Positions 14,001-26,100 of a stretch of DNA of 64,000 nucleotides are shown here, piece after piece (positions within the stretch are counted from its first letter, which is position 1; each line of letters begins with the position of its first letter). Below the pieces are notes generated by a model. The model made no database searches. It was not told the DNA's origin and was given only the letters and a program-made list of their open reading frames with translations. The DNA is from Paragonimus skrjabini miyazakii (Eukaryota > Platyhelminthes > Trematoda > Plagiorchiida > Troglotrematidae), in the NCBI GenBank assembly GCA_014338405.1, contig JTDE01002169.1, positions 1 to 64,000 of the forward strand. The letters are read 5' to 3'. Both the position numbers and the translations under genes were made by a program.

Positions 14001-15315
14001 AAAGTTAGAACATCATACGAGTGGACCAGGTCAGACATGATTGTTTGCGCCACTGCGGGTTTATAGGAAAATAGGTCCATAAAACAAACGGGTGAGACTA
14101 GGACGTAAAGACTAAAACTCGGTCTTTGAATAAGTCAAGTCAACACAATGCTTCATGCGCCTGGCGAGTTAAGTTTTCAGCATTTTCACATATGCTCACA
14201 TCCTCAGAAAATGGATGTACCTGGTTCGAAATTTATCAGTACACCCGTGAAGTTTGAGAACAAGTTGACGAAATCGGTCACAATCATTATCATTTGTGTA
14301 AGTTATGTAATCATAACAAATATGAAGCTAGTTCAAAAGTGACAAAGTTGGGTTGGAATAAAATTCGAACTAAATAAGAACTAACAGAAGGATAATAATA
14401 ATAATAACTGTTTGCACTGGAATCTAATGCAATATTTGGAAATTAACTCAGACATATTCGAATCCAAAGGATGAATTATATCTACTACGATTTTTGCTGA
14501 ATATTTTCGTTCATTCGGAAACGACAGTGAGCAATAAAATAAACCAATTGTTTACAACGAATTCATTTTCAACGGGACGGATGTGTTGGAGATCTAACAG
14601 TTCTTCAAAAATAACCCAGGTAAATAAACGGGTGGAAAAACACTCAGACATTAATAAATCGACTAGCCAAGTGTTAGGGGATGGAGAGTGACGTTAAGCG
14701 TTGGACATAAAACCAGAGCCTTCAAACTTTGACAAAAAATGACTGTGTCATATTCTTACTAATAGTAATCTCCAGCTAGTTAACAAGAAACAGTCGAGGT
14801 GAAGGTTTGTTATTTATATACAGGAAGAGGCAAGCACTGGAAAGATTTTCTCAAATTTACTCTCCTTTGTGAGCAAAGGTAAAATGTTACCATATTCGTA
14901 TGTGTTAAGACACAAACTGCCCAACTTACCAGTTTTGGGAAATAGTCCAGTAAAGCAGAAGAAAATCGAGTTGAGTGGTTGGTGCGCAACACGACATCAT
15001 CTGGTAGGACAGGTATTACATAAATGGTAGGAATATTTCTCAATTTAGAAACTAACGGTATTACAATCGCGCCCAAAATACACACAAATTTAAAACAGTA
15101 AGATAAGTGAAACTCTGGATTGATAACCATGTGTGACAAAAAAGAGGCCGATCGCTGGCTGTCATTAAACCAGGAATCAGAGAAGGTTTATTCAGGTGGG
15201 CTCGTCGAAGAAGTACTCAGCTACATGAAAACCATCCTTGAGAGCCTCGAGTCACCACTGATATAGGAAATAAATAATCAGGTTTTTCAACTGCGCCTAT
15301 CGTTCACTGCAAAAT
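8063..15315. other. No recognisable gene or repeat family
   Basis: Over 7 kb of AT-rich sequence with scattered short open frames. Around 10,090-10,330 two overlapping frames of 66-70 codons occur in slightly GC-richer sequence, but neither shows a domain. One short trinucleotide run at 14391-14407 is listed separately. Otherwise I see nothing to support an annotation. Confidence 0.5.
14391..14407 (+). repeat. Short (ATA)n microsatellite
   Basis: About five and a half ATA/TAA repeats. Nothing indicates a function. Confidence 0.8.
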
Positions 15316-15327
15316 CAAAAGGCATTT
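15316..15327 (+). repeat. Target-site duplication, left copy
   Basis: CAAAAGGCATTT, identical to 15628-15639 on the other side of the family A copy. Twelve bases, no mismatch. Confidence 0.85.
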
Positions 15328-15627
15328 GATTACTGATGAGCAGTCGGGGATTTTGATCAGTACTCACACGAGAAAGTGGTTGAGCGTTCACATATGATAA
15401 TTCGGTCATGCCTAATGTGAAGTCAATGGCGCAGTGGTAAAAACGGTTGCCTGATGAACAGTGTGGCCGTGGTTCTAGTCCCGGCAATGGCGAGGATATG
15501 CACTAATGATGAGCTCTAGTGAGCGCGAAACTCGAGTCTAGTGCTTCTGCTGTTCGAAAGTGGCCGACTGAAAAGTTTATGGGAATGCGAAAGGTGCGAT
15601 CAATTGTGAGTGATCTTCAATCTATAG
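15328..15627 (+). mobile_element. Family A hammerhead/tRNA-like element, left arm deleted
   Basis: A 300-bp member of family A with exact 12-bp flanking duplications. It begins with the conserved left end (GATTACTGATGAG...GTCGGGG), which is the reverse complement of the tail end in other copies. It then jumps to the last 13 bases of the spacer (GATCAGTACTCAC) and continues through one complete forward arm. That arm has a leader at about 15369-15420, a tRNA-like part with A box 15427-15438 (TGGCGCAGTGGT) and B box 15471-15481 (GGTTCTAGTCC, one change from consensus), a hammerhead at 15500-15544, and a tail ending near TTCAATCTATAG. Compared with the 580-bp copy at 28222-28801, nearly all of one inverted arm is missing. 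The shared ends and exact duplication show it moved as a unit. Non-autonomous: no coding capacity. Confidence 0.85.
15500..15544 (+). ncRNA. Hammerhead ribozyme motif with C3 mutated
   Basis: 45 nt with stem I GCACTA/TAGTGC, stem II GCTCT/AGCGC (one U-C mismatch) with an AGTG loop, GAA, a two-pair stem III (AC-TCGA-GT), and cleavage residue C after GT. The conserved box reads ATGATGA instead of CTGATGA, so C3 is A at 15506. C3 normally pairs with G8, the general base, so this copy is expected to be inactive or very slow. All other core positions are intact. Confidence 0.8.
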
Positions 15628-15639
15628 CAAAAGGCATTT
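15628..15639 (+). repeat. Target-site duplication, right copy
   Basis: CAAAAGGCATTT, identical to 15316-15327. Confidence 0.85.
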
Positions 15640-18563
15640 TTTGATAAAACTTGATGGCGCTCGTTATGCAAAGCAAGTGAAGAATTGTATACTGTAAGTT
15701 ACACATTCACTCCTCTTACCTGATATAACTCTTTTCTTTCGTATACCTATTGCAATCTCGGTGTCCACAACTCTGTTGTCTAAAGAACGTGTCTGGACTG
15801 CAAGTTGTAATGGGCGTCAGTTGGGGGTTCAAATCCGCAGCACGCTTGGTATTGACAGAACTTAATACTGTCCAGAAAGACGTCTACCAATTCGCAGATG
15901 GACACCAGAGCTAGTCATCATCAGAATGGAATGGCTGGAGTGAAAAAAACTGGGCAGATCATATTTTGTTTTGAATGACGTCAGAGTAAAAGCTCTGGAA
16001 AACTCGACTGTTTATCAAAGGATGAACACACAATAGAGTAGCAATCTACCATTATTGTATGGTAGGGGAATTAATTGATTTTTACTGGTAAACCAGTCAG
16101 CTATGGCACTTCACTAAATTGCACAGGTAGGTAAGCTGATAGACAAGACGACCGCTGTGTAATAGTATGTTAGGATTTAAAGTAGGCATCATGTAGCAGT
16201 GACATGCGTCTGGAACCTTTCTAGTAGGAGGTCGACGCCTTTTTTGATTGAAGTGTTAGTAGAAAGTACAAACTGATTCACTACTACTGACTAGTCGCTA
16301 GGCCAAGTTAAAAGTCCTCCTCCATAGAACCGGGAAGTAAAATATTTGGGATGACTTCAACAATGAGACTGGGGTTCTAGAAGTTTTAGAAGGTTAACCA
16401 ACAGAATTTAAACATCGGCTGGTAATCTACAATTTTTATTGCTTCTCAGCGGAAATAAATAAAAACCGAATCAGGAATTGTAATAGGTATTCAACGTGAC
16501 AGCTTGTTAGACAAGCAAATTTCAACGCATTGGAATCTACGATGAAGAGCGGTTGGAAGATAAGAACATTTGTAAGAACACAGAGGGATTTGAGGGAACT
16601 TTTTCATAATTAAATACCATATACTTTATTGATTTTGACTGGGATGAACACACTTTTTTGTCAAACTGTGAGTGATATCGCAAATCATCGCACAGTTTTT
16701 ACTACCGCGATTGAAAACAAAAGACTATTGATTGAAGTTAACAGTATGTTTTTTCATCCGTTTGAACGTTCGCAGAACTTGCCGCTTCCTCGCGTTCGAA
16801 TTTAACTGTTGGGTTTAGACTGACATGCCATTATTTAAGTAGTGGCCAACAGACCCATCTTACACATACCAGCATCCAACTTTTCGTATTTCGCCCCCAC
16901 CTGTATATACACAATCAATAAGCTTTACCAAGAGCAAGGCTCAAGTCCCCCGCTGCTGGTAAAACCGGTTTGGCTGAATGGTTATCTGAGTGCTGAAATT
17001 TATATTAAACTTGGTTACTGCTCATCACACAACAACCAGTGATAAAAACATGCGTAAGTGAAAGCGTGACATCCATGGTTATGAATAAATAAGTAGTCAC
17101 TATATCACTTTAAAATTAAAGGATATTACGAATGCGATTATCACTGAGAAGGAACTTAGTTGTTAATAGCTTGACTGGCAAGACTGTGTGTTACTTTGCG
17201 AAGTATACACTACGTCAGCAGATGCGGTTGAAGAACGGTATAACTGGGTTAGTTGGTTGGAGTTTTTCTAAAACACCAGCTGCAAAAAAGCCGTTCACCC
17301 AGTTTGTTCCAATACGAACACGGAACTTTGTGAAACAGGTGTGCTCCTAAAAAATGGATTCCATATGCCTAGCGAAACATTGAATTATTCCAAATGTCAT
17401 ATGAACAGAGGATACGGTTCGGGTTTTTAGCATATGGTATTAGTTTCTTTTCAATCACGATTTTCCACAGTACACTACTTGTTACAAGACGTCGGAGCAT
17501 ATAACAGAGTTGTAAAAAGTACGTAGTGATCAGGCTGGTTTTGATAAATCCTTCGCTAATAAGGGAACAGTGTGTGCTAAAGTTAGGACAGATGAATTAT
17601 AGATTTGAACCGCATCATCTAACTAAGTGATCTGGCTAGTTAGTTACTCTGAATGGGTAGTAATGGCACACGTCAACAATCGTTGTATAACGTATACCTT
17701 ACTAACCTCAATAGCAAAGAAGCCTTTGCTTCAGACACTGATGAGAGAATCATCAGACGGAATACAGTCACTTTAACACCAACCTTTAGTCGCTTCAATG
17801 TAACTACAAACAATTCGATGAGTCGGGTGAAAAGACTCGAAGAGTAGGTTAGTATAAATGATTTCCGTCAAAGACAAAAAAGACATTTGCTGAAGGTTCC
17901 GGCAGTCTGCGGCCCAATCAGTTCGCACCCATAAAACCTATAAATTATAGGATTAACACGGCGTGTATCATAGTAACTGCGACATATCAGTTTTCCAAGT
18001 GTCATTAGTACGCAGTAATCACTAGACAAACAATCCCTAAAATAATTAGGAACCTGGACAGGACACTTCAGTATGGGTCATGCTGAAACTAGATGTGATT
18101 ACGGACGAACACAGGCAATCGATGTTCAATTTCTAGGCAACCATGGAGTGAGTCAAGCGAGCATCGATCCTGAATGGCGTGCCCGTCATCACATTCTTGC
18201 TTTATGTGCTATGCTTGAGATGTGTAGCATTTTCTAACCTGTTCTGATTTTTTTTGATCTTTTTCCCGATCTTTTAATTATACATATATATACTTCTTTG
18301 AACTTGGCCTTTTCTACCAACTCTTTTCCATTATGGCCACCTGTGTGCAGGTTTCTGGCCGTTGTTCCTAATGGCTGTAAGTGTGCTTTAAAACTGTTTG
18401 CCCTCTATTTGTCCGCCGTAAAAGTTAATTGAAGCAAGAGCAGTTTTGTCGCAGAAGATGGACTTAGTATGTTCCTAGTATACGACTTCAAAACGCTAAT
18501 GGTGCCCCACAAACGATATACCTAATTGTTGGCTGTTATGAGGTTTTATTGAACACACATTTT
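15640..18563. other. No recognisable gene
   Basis: AT-rich sequence with short open frames only. One isolated B-box-like word is listed at 15826-15836. A weak A-box-like word occurs near 16970-16985 but has no matching B box. Confidence 0.5.
15826..15836 (+). promoter_or_regulatory. Isolated Pol III B-box-like word
   Basis: GGTTCAAATCC fits the B-box consensus exactly. Upstream bases (TGGACTGCAAGTTG, about 30-35 bases away) are only a poor A box. It may mark an old tRNA-derived SINE, or be chance. No second copy in the window supports a family. Confidence 0.2.
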
Positions 18564-18844
18564 AGATGAGACCCAATTGTGAAAAGTTAGGGCTTTGGCT
18601 GGATTCGAACCAGTGGCATAAACAACATGCCTCAATGCAACAAGCGCTCTACGAGCTGAGCTACGAAACCAGGCCAGGAGCTCGGAAATTTCATGTTTGG
18701 ACTCGGTTACCCACCCATCCCTCTGTCTCATATGAAATCCACCAAATTATCCAAGCGATCGACTGCCCCGACAAGATTTCTCGAACAATTCACGGTGGTT
18801 CGAATCCAGCCGAAGTCCTGACTTTTGGCAACTGGGTCTCATCT
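18564..18844. mobile_element. Family B inverted tRNA-like element
   Basis: A 281-bp unit with terminal inverted repeats of about 50 bp. The left end AGATGAGACCCAATTG... and the reverse complement of the right end AGATGAGACCCAGTTG... continue into the same GGCTGGATTCGAACCA. The left, minus-strand arm holds a tRNA-like unit with B box 18601-18611 (GGTTCGAATCC on the minus strand) and A box 18651-18663 (TAGCTCAGCTCGT). The right, plus-strand arm keeps only the B-box half. A leader (18664-18760) with a GATGGGTGGGTAA word on the minus strand is shared with 51615-52047. No clear target-site duplication was found. Open frames through this region are read-through of the repeat, not genes. Confidence 0.75.
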
Positions 18845-20114
18845 GAAATTATAAATCTGCCAAACTACTTATTAGTAATAAACATAAACTGTTTCAGTTT
18901 CTTGCGCTCCCGAATCAATACAACTAAACAGACACATTCAAATGTACCTACTTTCCTGTTCAAGCTTATGAGCCAATGTAGATGTTGGCCTGCTTTGAAA
19001 CATTGTACACGTCCCAAATATGTCTGTAGCGTTCGTATACACACACTACTGAACACAAAACAATTGAGGAGCTGTTACCATAGATTTGCTGACATGAAAC
19101 CAGGCACGCATGTACTTCGTAGTTCGTTACAAATCTGTACATACATTGACTGAGTAGTTCTTCACCCAGTGTGACTGAAATATTTGTTTTTGTTACGTCT
19201 GGGTATAGTTGGATTTCGTAACCACCGTTGAATATCGCCCATTCATCCAGCCACCAGTTCATTCGACTTATTGCAAACATTTTTTGCGTTTTTAACATGC
19301 TCAACTTTTTAAGTGAAAAAGTTAAAGTCTGTTCGAGTTGCATTGGGCGATAAAGGCAGACTGAGTCGCAATTTCGCAGCGGAAAAGTAAATCAGAAATC
19401 TTACACAATGACTGATAGGTGAGTGATTCAACCTTCACACGGATATCTCCAGGAAGCAGTGATGACGGTTCATTCCACATATGGGCTTCTAGCTGACCAA
19501 CTTATATGAGTGAACCGGTCTTTCTGAATGATATAGTTATTATTATTTACGAGTACCCACTGGTAGAAAATTCACCATCTCATCTGCCCGCTCAGTTTAA
19601 CCGTATATTCCAAGATGATGCAATTATGACAGACCAGTGCGGCTTCGTAACGACGTATGCTCCACATTTTACTGTTTACGGTACCTAAGATATGACGTCC
19701 AATCAGTTGACGATATATTGTGTTTGAGTGAGTTAGGCTAACCTAAGAATAAATGCCAGTGATCTAGAGTGATTTAGGTGATGAACGCTGCAACTCACGG
19801 ACACGAATTTGAAGGTTCAGTGAAATGAAAGTAAGGATCGTGCCTTTTCACATGCCACATAGGAGCTTGTAGCAGATGATAAGTGAACCCTGCTATTTTT
19901 TTCGTTCACTGGTGCGCACGTATTCAGTACGGGCTCACGGTTACTCCGTATAATATTTGTCTTGCAATTTGAGTGATCAGTTTATCTCACAAATGTTATG
20001 CCGGCACCAACAGCTTCAAACTTCAAAGATCACGATGTTTTAAAGGTATCTTAAGTCTGTTAGCTCGGATATATTTCTGACGATCTAAATTCACAAGTGT
20101 AAGAAATATAACCT
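18845..20114. other. No recognisable feature
   Basis: Contains a 125-codon minus-strand open frame (18966-19343) with no domain, a length expected by chance in AT-rich sequence of this size. Nothing else is supported. Confidence 0.5.
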
Positions 20115-20695
20115 AAGCAAATTCAAGATCACCCAGACATCATCTCGACTTCTGCTATCGCCGCAACCTTTCGGTCAGACCCTTCTGAAAAGAAGCACTA
20201 TACTCGAGTCCATCCTTTGCTAGAGCTCGTTAATGGCGCATATCTTTGCCACGATTGGGACTAAAATTTGCGTCATGCTTTCCCGAGGCAGCCTTGATGA
20301 CCACTATGCCGCCGACTTCACTTTAGGTGAAGAGTGAACCACATTCATTTGCGAGTAATGCTTGGATTGCTCAACCGCCTTGAGGGGAGACATTAACTGT
20401 CTTGCTAACCCCAAGTGACGATAACATGACAAGGATTTCTCTCCAAATTGAAATCCAAAAATATTTCTTGGGCGGTATTTCGATTGCCTTTGGGCAGTAG
20501 TAGAATTTGGCTTACATCAACCAATTGGTGAGAATGTGCAATACTGATTCACTCTAACTGTAGCGTAGTTCGAATATAAAGCTTCTATTTGAAAGCGAAT
20601 GACAGAAAAGTCTATGGAAATGTGATCACCGTCATCACTTGTGAGTGATATTCAAGCTTTGTAAACCAAAATCCCCTGCTACTCACAAGCAATTT
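20115..20695. mobile_element. Old full-length family A copy, decayed
   Basis: About 560 bp that follows the order of the 28222-28801 element. Minus arm: tail from 20127, ribozyme region near 20195-20245 with CTCGAGT kept, tRNA-like region near 20250-20320. Spacer: 20362-20425, with GCGAGTAATG and GGGAGACA...TTAACTGTCTG recognisable. Plus arm: from about 20460 to 20660, tail ending GTGAGTGATATTCAAG. Then the end CCCCTGCTACTCAC. Many substitutions are present. Both hammerhead cores are broken (for example the plus-arm box reads CTGATTC). An imperfect duplication AAGCAAATT (20115-20123) / AAGCAATTT (20687-20695) may be the remnant target site. Confidence 0.7.
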
Positions 20696-21049
20696 AATTT
20701 GTACTAGTCTCTGTACAAATGTCCTTCAAAAGTGTGGGGGCAACTTGAATTTCAACCGGACGTTGGTTTGTCTTCTATAAGAGATTTGGTCTACTCACAA
20801 TCCGGTCACATAATTTGTTTTTGCATTGCCAGATAACATATTTGGTAACCTCCTTCAGGATGTTTGAATTAATTACGTTGACAATATAGTCGTCAGTGTG
20901 AGCTCAGTTGCCACTGTCTTGGCTAAAGTCGACCGTGATGGCTAAACTTCAATATTACAATTAACTGGTGACCTCATCTTAGTGAAATATCACTAACTAA
21001 ACATTGAGAATGACAATGTTTGAGCCTTTTCATCCAGTTACACTACATA

Positions 21050-21136
21050 TGGAAGAGACCCAGTTGCGGAAAATCTGGACTCTAGCTGGATTCGAACCAG
21101 CGACAAAAACGACGAGCGCAAACGTGGCAAACACTC
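21050..21136 (-). repeat. Family B fragment, one arm
   Basis: Begins with a variant of the family B terminus (AGAGACCCAGTTGCGGAAAATCTGG) and runs through GGCTGGATTCGAACCAGCG-type sequence, that is, a B box on the minus strand. Homology fades where the A box should be (CAAACACTCTG). The opposite arm is missing. It is the third and most truncated family B copy in the window. Confidence 0.65.
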
Positions 21137-22779
21137 TGTATATAATGCTAGTGTTCTCTAAACTTAACGAACATTTGGACTATTTTGTTGCCCAGAGATT
21201 TCAACTCGATAGGCAACACAAACAAGATTAACTTAGTGACAGCCTACAAAGAGATGATGACATGTAATGCCAAAGAACTTGTAAAATGTTCTAAACGGGT
21301 GTTTGATATATGGTTCATAATGCGTTTTCGCAATTCTGGTTGAAGTAAGTATTGCAGCACCATCCAGGACAGGGAATAACATTTAGTAATGCACACTGTC
21401 AGATCGACACTGCTGGAGTTTTCAGAACTTGGTTTGTTTTGAGTCAACTATTGGAGGAAATCTGAGAAAGATTCAAACCGATGAGTTCCGTTTAAAAAGC
21501 AAAAGTCGGTGCTACGAATACCGCTTAGGAGGGTAATGTAGCTCAATCCGAATCGATTACGAAAAGTCGATGGAACGTATGAGATCTCCCAAAGTTGCCA
21601 GTACGAAACGACTATACGACGAAGGATGAAGTAATTCACATTACATCGTATGTCTGAGGGTGAATATGATATGCTATTTTTGTCAGTAATTAGCTACATG
21701 GCAAAACTTCAAATTGAACTTTACCATTTTGTGAAAAATCTGGGCTACTGATGGCCGTGAACAAGTAGATAGGAGAATATGCAGTCGAGAGAGCTGAATT
21801 GTTGATACGTAACACAGTTGATGTGTTACTGTAGAAAAGACTCAACAGGAACAACGCAAGATGTAGTTACCGTAACTGTGGACTATGGTATATAGTGCAA
21901 GTGCTTTAATTGCCGTTCATGTTATGTCTAATATAAGTGTGGTGAGTTTAACCAGCTGACAGAAGCCTGGCTGAAATGGATAACAGTATAGTTCTCCGGA
22001 TTGAAGACATTACTTCCGTTATAATGAAATAAGAGTACGCAGCAGACTACACGTTTCAATAATTGCCTGCATACTGAATGTCACGGATTACCATGTAAAC
22101 AGACGAACTGGATGGGAAAATTTTTTACAATTTGTGCACCTTTACAGTCAAGAAAAATAAACATTTACTTGCTGTCAATCCAGACGAAGACAAATAAACG
22201 GTTTTACTTAATGGCACACTATAATTGAAGCAAATGTGTGTTCAGAATATGTCGGATGGAATTCTTTAAAAACGTTAATAAACTGGAGAGGTTTGTAAGT
22301 CAATAAAGAAAAAGCTTAGTGTACTCCTTGTGTACTTAGTTGATTTGCTGAATCTCACGAATATGCACGTTGGCTATACGTGAGAATTGTCGGAAACACA
22401 AAAACAAGTGTTACACGTCACCACATTATACGGACATGCAACTTATCATAGCGACTTGGTGATCACTTTGGGCAAGTCATTGACAGGGCTGATGTAGACA
22501 ATTGGGCTAACTTGGCATGCTTGTATGACAAGTTCCACTCAGTTAAACAGTTCAACACTATGGAATAGCTGTCAATCCATGTGACTGCATCAAGTCACTG
22601 GTGTAAAACTACACCTGTTGTTGTGCACATTTAATGAGGTTTGGTTTCAGAACATTTGCTATTCAACAAGCGAACGAAAATGCAAGCCACCGTAAGCTAC
22701 TTGGCCTGCTGATAACAAACATTGTCATGGTCAAAATTTAACCCATTCGAAGCGAAAGTCTGGAAAGAAGAAGCTTTGC
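21137..22779. other. No recognisable feature
   Basis: AT-rich sequence with short open frames only and no repeat shared with other parts of the window. Confidence 0.5.
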
Positions 22780-22791
22780 AAATGCTGTTTA
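22780..22791 (+). repeat. Imperfect target-site duplication, left copy
   Basis: AAATGCTGTTTA, matching 23156-23167 (AAACGCTGTTTC) at 10 of 12 bases and placed exactly against both element ends. Confidence 0.65.
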
Positions 22792-22906
22792 GATTACTAA
22801 TGAGTAGTCGGGGATTTGGTTAATTTCAGGTTGGACATCACTCACAATTGATCGCAGCTGTCGCATTCCCATAGACTTTCCAGTCGGCCCCTTTCGAACA
22901 GCAAAA

Positions 22907-22951
22907 GCACTAGACTCGAGTTTCGCGCTCATTAGAGCTCATCAGTAGTAC
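22907..22951 (-). ncRNA. Hammerhead ribozyme, core intact
   Basis: Read on the minus strand: stem I GTACTA/TAGTGC (one G-U pair), CTGATGA, stem II GCTCT/AGCGC with one U-C mismatch and an AATG loop, GAA, stem III AC/GT closed by TCGA, and C as the cleavage residue. All invariant nucleotides are present. This is the minimal open-stem-I form with very short stem III known from Schistosoma Sm-alpha and other metazoan hammerheads. Self-cleavage is predicted after the C of GTC but not shown. Confidence 0.85.
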
Positions 22952-22969
22952 ATATCATCGCCACTGCCG

Positions 22970-23024
22970 GGACTTGAACCACGGACATGCTGTTCATGAG
23001 GCAACCGTGTTTACCACTGCGCCA
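22970..23024 (-). promoter_or_regulatory. Internal Pol III promoter, tRNA-like
   Basis: A box TGGCGCAGTGGT (23013-23024) and B box GGTTCAAGTCC (22970-22980) on the minus strand, spaced as in tRNA genes and upstream of the ribozyme. A functional tRNA is unlikely because the T-stem pairs poorly. Confidence 0.7.
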
Positions 23025-23155
23025 TTGACCTCACATTAGGCACGACCGAATTATCATATGTGAACGCTCAACAATTTTCGCTTGTGAAAGGGGCCGACTG
23101 GAAAAGTCTATGGGGATGCGATAGCTGCGGTCGATTGTGGGTGATGTTCAACTTA

Positions 23156-23167
23156 AAACGCTGTTTC
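23156..23167 (+). repeat. Imperfect target-site duplication, right copy
   Basis: AAACGCTGTTTC, 10 of 12 bases as at 22780-22791. Confidence 0.65.
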
Positions 23168-26100
23168 GACAGTAGTTAAAGGACTCAATTAATGGTAATT
23201 ATGTCGTTCGAGGATATGCTTCAGGTTCGTTCCAACTTGATTGCAACAGAAAGAAGTAGCAGAAGACTACCTTGCATTCTGGGATATTTCAGTCACCCTT
23301 TAGACAGGCAACAAGCTATGAAACAAGTGTGGATTAAACAGTTTTTGAAATTTGAAAATGCCCGCGAAGTGAAAGTTTTAAAAAGTTTTTTTCCGTTAAC
23401 ACGGAATTTCTACACTCAATGTAATAAATTGTAAAACTCAAGTTATGCAGTGTTTTCACGGTTGGTGAAAACTACAGCTGTAACTAACGTTACATTCTAG
23501 GGAATATCATGAATAACAATGGCTCGGGGCCAAAGAGTTTAGATTGTTACCTGTTGACAACGATCAGTGAACCTTGCCTAGCCGTGGTGTCAAGGATCAA
23601 TCGCTGTATAGGATTACGGATAGCTGCGTAAAATTTAGATACAGCTCTCGTGGCTCTTGGAATACGAACGTCAAGTCTTCACTTTTCTTGTCTTATGTTT
23701 TGGAATAAAAATACTAATTTAACTGTGGTACATAAACTGACAGATTAACAGTTGATTGTTGAGAGTCTGGTAGACATCACATGAAATCACCAACAGTGAA
23801 CCATTTATTCGAAAATGGATGGATACACAAACTTTAGTGCATTGTCAGTGATATTTGGAAGTGACGGGAAATATAACCTTCACTGTGTTGAGACAGTAAA
23901 TATTGGACTTCACAGATCTTTCTTTTTCTGGTAACATTCATTTTTTATCATACCCTGAACTCGCAGGTGGCATGTACTCACTTATGTTAGTATTTTCTAC
24001 TAACTGTCTTCATAACCTCTTTCCATTCATCTAAATAGCCAGTCATTTAATGAGTTATGTTTGGGAAATAGCTGTTTAAATCGAATAATGAATCCAAGTG
24101 CATATGAATTTCATTATCAGATAACGGTTCCTGATATAATTCGTGTATAGGGAATATGGAAGTAACATCGAACTGTTGACAAACTCATGAAATGAATGCG
24201 TATAACGGATATAGAAAACATAGCGCTCAAATTGAAACCAGAAGGTACATCCATCGAACATTTGGGCATATTCTTAATCGTTCTGCAGTTGACTGGAAAT
24301 AACCTCATGTTTGAAATGTTTGGGGTAAAAATTACGTTTACTAATACGGCGTTTTCTATGAATTGACATACTCTCACCGTGTGAGTTCGTTCTGCTTGTA
24401 AATATCGGTTTTATCCTCACAAAGTGTATTGAAACACCCCAGGTTTTATCAACATATGCTATCAAAACTTTCAACCTCTGATCCTCGCATGAATTTTGTT
24501 GATGAGTAGATTTACTTCTACGGGTAATTATTGCAAACTATAATGGTCGACCCTATTTGAACAAAGTAAGAGTATCGCTTGGTCCAAATGAACAACGGTT
24601 GTTGAATTAGTGACACCTCACATTCGTATTGGCGTTACAATAAGCGTTCAGCTCCTGGAATTTACTGGTTTCAGTCTTATAAATTGCGCCATCAAACAAG
24701 TATTGCGGTCTGAGTGAGTAAGCTACATGCGTACAGAGTTAGTAATTACTGTCTGTTCTTTAATACCTCACTGATAACGAAAGTTTGGGGTTTGGGTTTC
24801 GTGAATTGATCTGGTTCATCAGTAGGCAGCTGATGTTGGGTTACGTTTTTTTCTTCAGTTAAGCTGCTACACCGCCTCACTGAAGTCAGCCGTTTGAGGA
24901 GATGTTCTGGCATTTGTTGACGATCACCTCAATCCACTCTTCCAGTACGCCTGTCGTTATGACCTCAAATCGACCATTAGACGAGTTGTTCTCTCACTTG
25001 TAGAGTATTTACGTCAGATTTGTATCTCCGGATTTATTGCCTTAAGTAGACAACCAAGAAGGTAACAAAATGTCGGCATTCCACAAAATTCCTCTCCCGA
25101 CTGTTTTGATACATTGGGTACAGAAGACCGGTCCACGACGCAATCCCCGCTAAGTTCCACTTGCATCGAAACTGTATCTGCAAGATGGTCGTGTGGTGAT
25201 ATTACTTTGACTGCCTGGTAATAACTGTTTCGTCTTGCACTATATTATACTATACATTCATGTCATTGTTGACTTACAGATGAAAGTACTTGAACAAAAA
25301 GTTTACAGATATCTGTTGAGCATTCTTTTTCGTTTTGGTGAGAAAAGGAATACTGCAGACCATTAAACGGATAAATTCCTAAAAGACTACTGCAGGTGTT
25401 GAACTCTACGCAAGTCGTGCCTGTACTAGTTACAAGTCGTCCAATGCATCAACCTGGAATTTATTTCCATCAGAGAAGACCGTCTTTGACCACCAATGAG
25501 CATAGATGATATGGTCCTCAGCCACACTACTCGTTGATAACCCTGATGCTTCTTCAGCCGCAGCGTGGACTAAATACAGATGACAACTGTAAGGATATTT
25601 AAACTCCGGTTTCTAATCTCATTTAATAATGCGGACAATGTTACACTGTTGTTTATGCTTTGGGTGTTTTGACCTTCCACTTCAAGTTCATTTTCTCTTC
25701 CAACAGTTTTGATGAGCTGAAGTTGACCTATTGATCAGCTGTGTTTCCTGATTTCACTATCGTTAACAACCATAGTATATAAGCCAAAACCCTACTTTTT
25801 TTTAGACCCATCAGCCTCTGTGTTCTGAACAGTACTAGTGAAAGGACAGTAATTACTGCTCGTCTGTTTTCGAGACAAAACGATTTGTCATTGCTGCTCG
25901 CCCAATTATCATTTCCGTTATTCGGTGTTGGAAACTATTTCAACTCAAACTTTACTAAACACTTTAATGGATCTATATTTCCAATTCAGACAGGAAAGTT
26001 GCTCACTGATTCTGAACACAGATTTTGAACAACCTTATTGTATACTATTGTGTTAATTCGTCACGTTATAAAACTTCGTTCACACTAAAGGTTTTCAGGT

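Larger units (their letters stand above)
22792..23155. mobile_element. Family A element, plus arm reduced to its tail
   Basis: A 364-bp family A member. From the left end GATTACTAATGAG...GTCGGGG it carries a complete minus-strand arm: tail, hammerhead 22907-22951, tRNA-like part 22960-23029, and leader up to about 23082. It then joins directly (CGCTTGTGA/AAGGGG) to about 70 bp of plus-strand tail ending GTGATGTTCAACTTA. The outer ends therefore form inverted repeats of about 70 bp. The leader ATTAGGCACGACCGAATTATC lies on the arm beside the GATTA end, while in 28222-28801 it lies on the opposite arm. This suggests inversion or template switching between arms. A 12-bp imperfect duplication flanks it. 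Confidence 0.85.

Noticed and set aside
15332..15341. CTGATGAG at the left end of the 15328 element
   Set aside because: Other copies read CTAATGAG or ATGATGAG at this place and no GAAA follows. It belongs to the inverted end, not a ribozyme.
18566..19153. 195-codon plus-strand open frame
   Set aside because: Its first half is translation of the family B repeat (GLWLDSNQW...). The rest has no domain.
18966..19343. 125-codon minus-strand open frame
   Set aside because: No domain, and several frames of this length are expected by chance in 64 kb of AT-rich DNA read in six frames.
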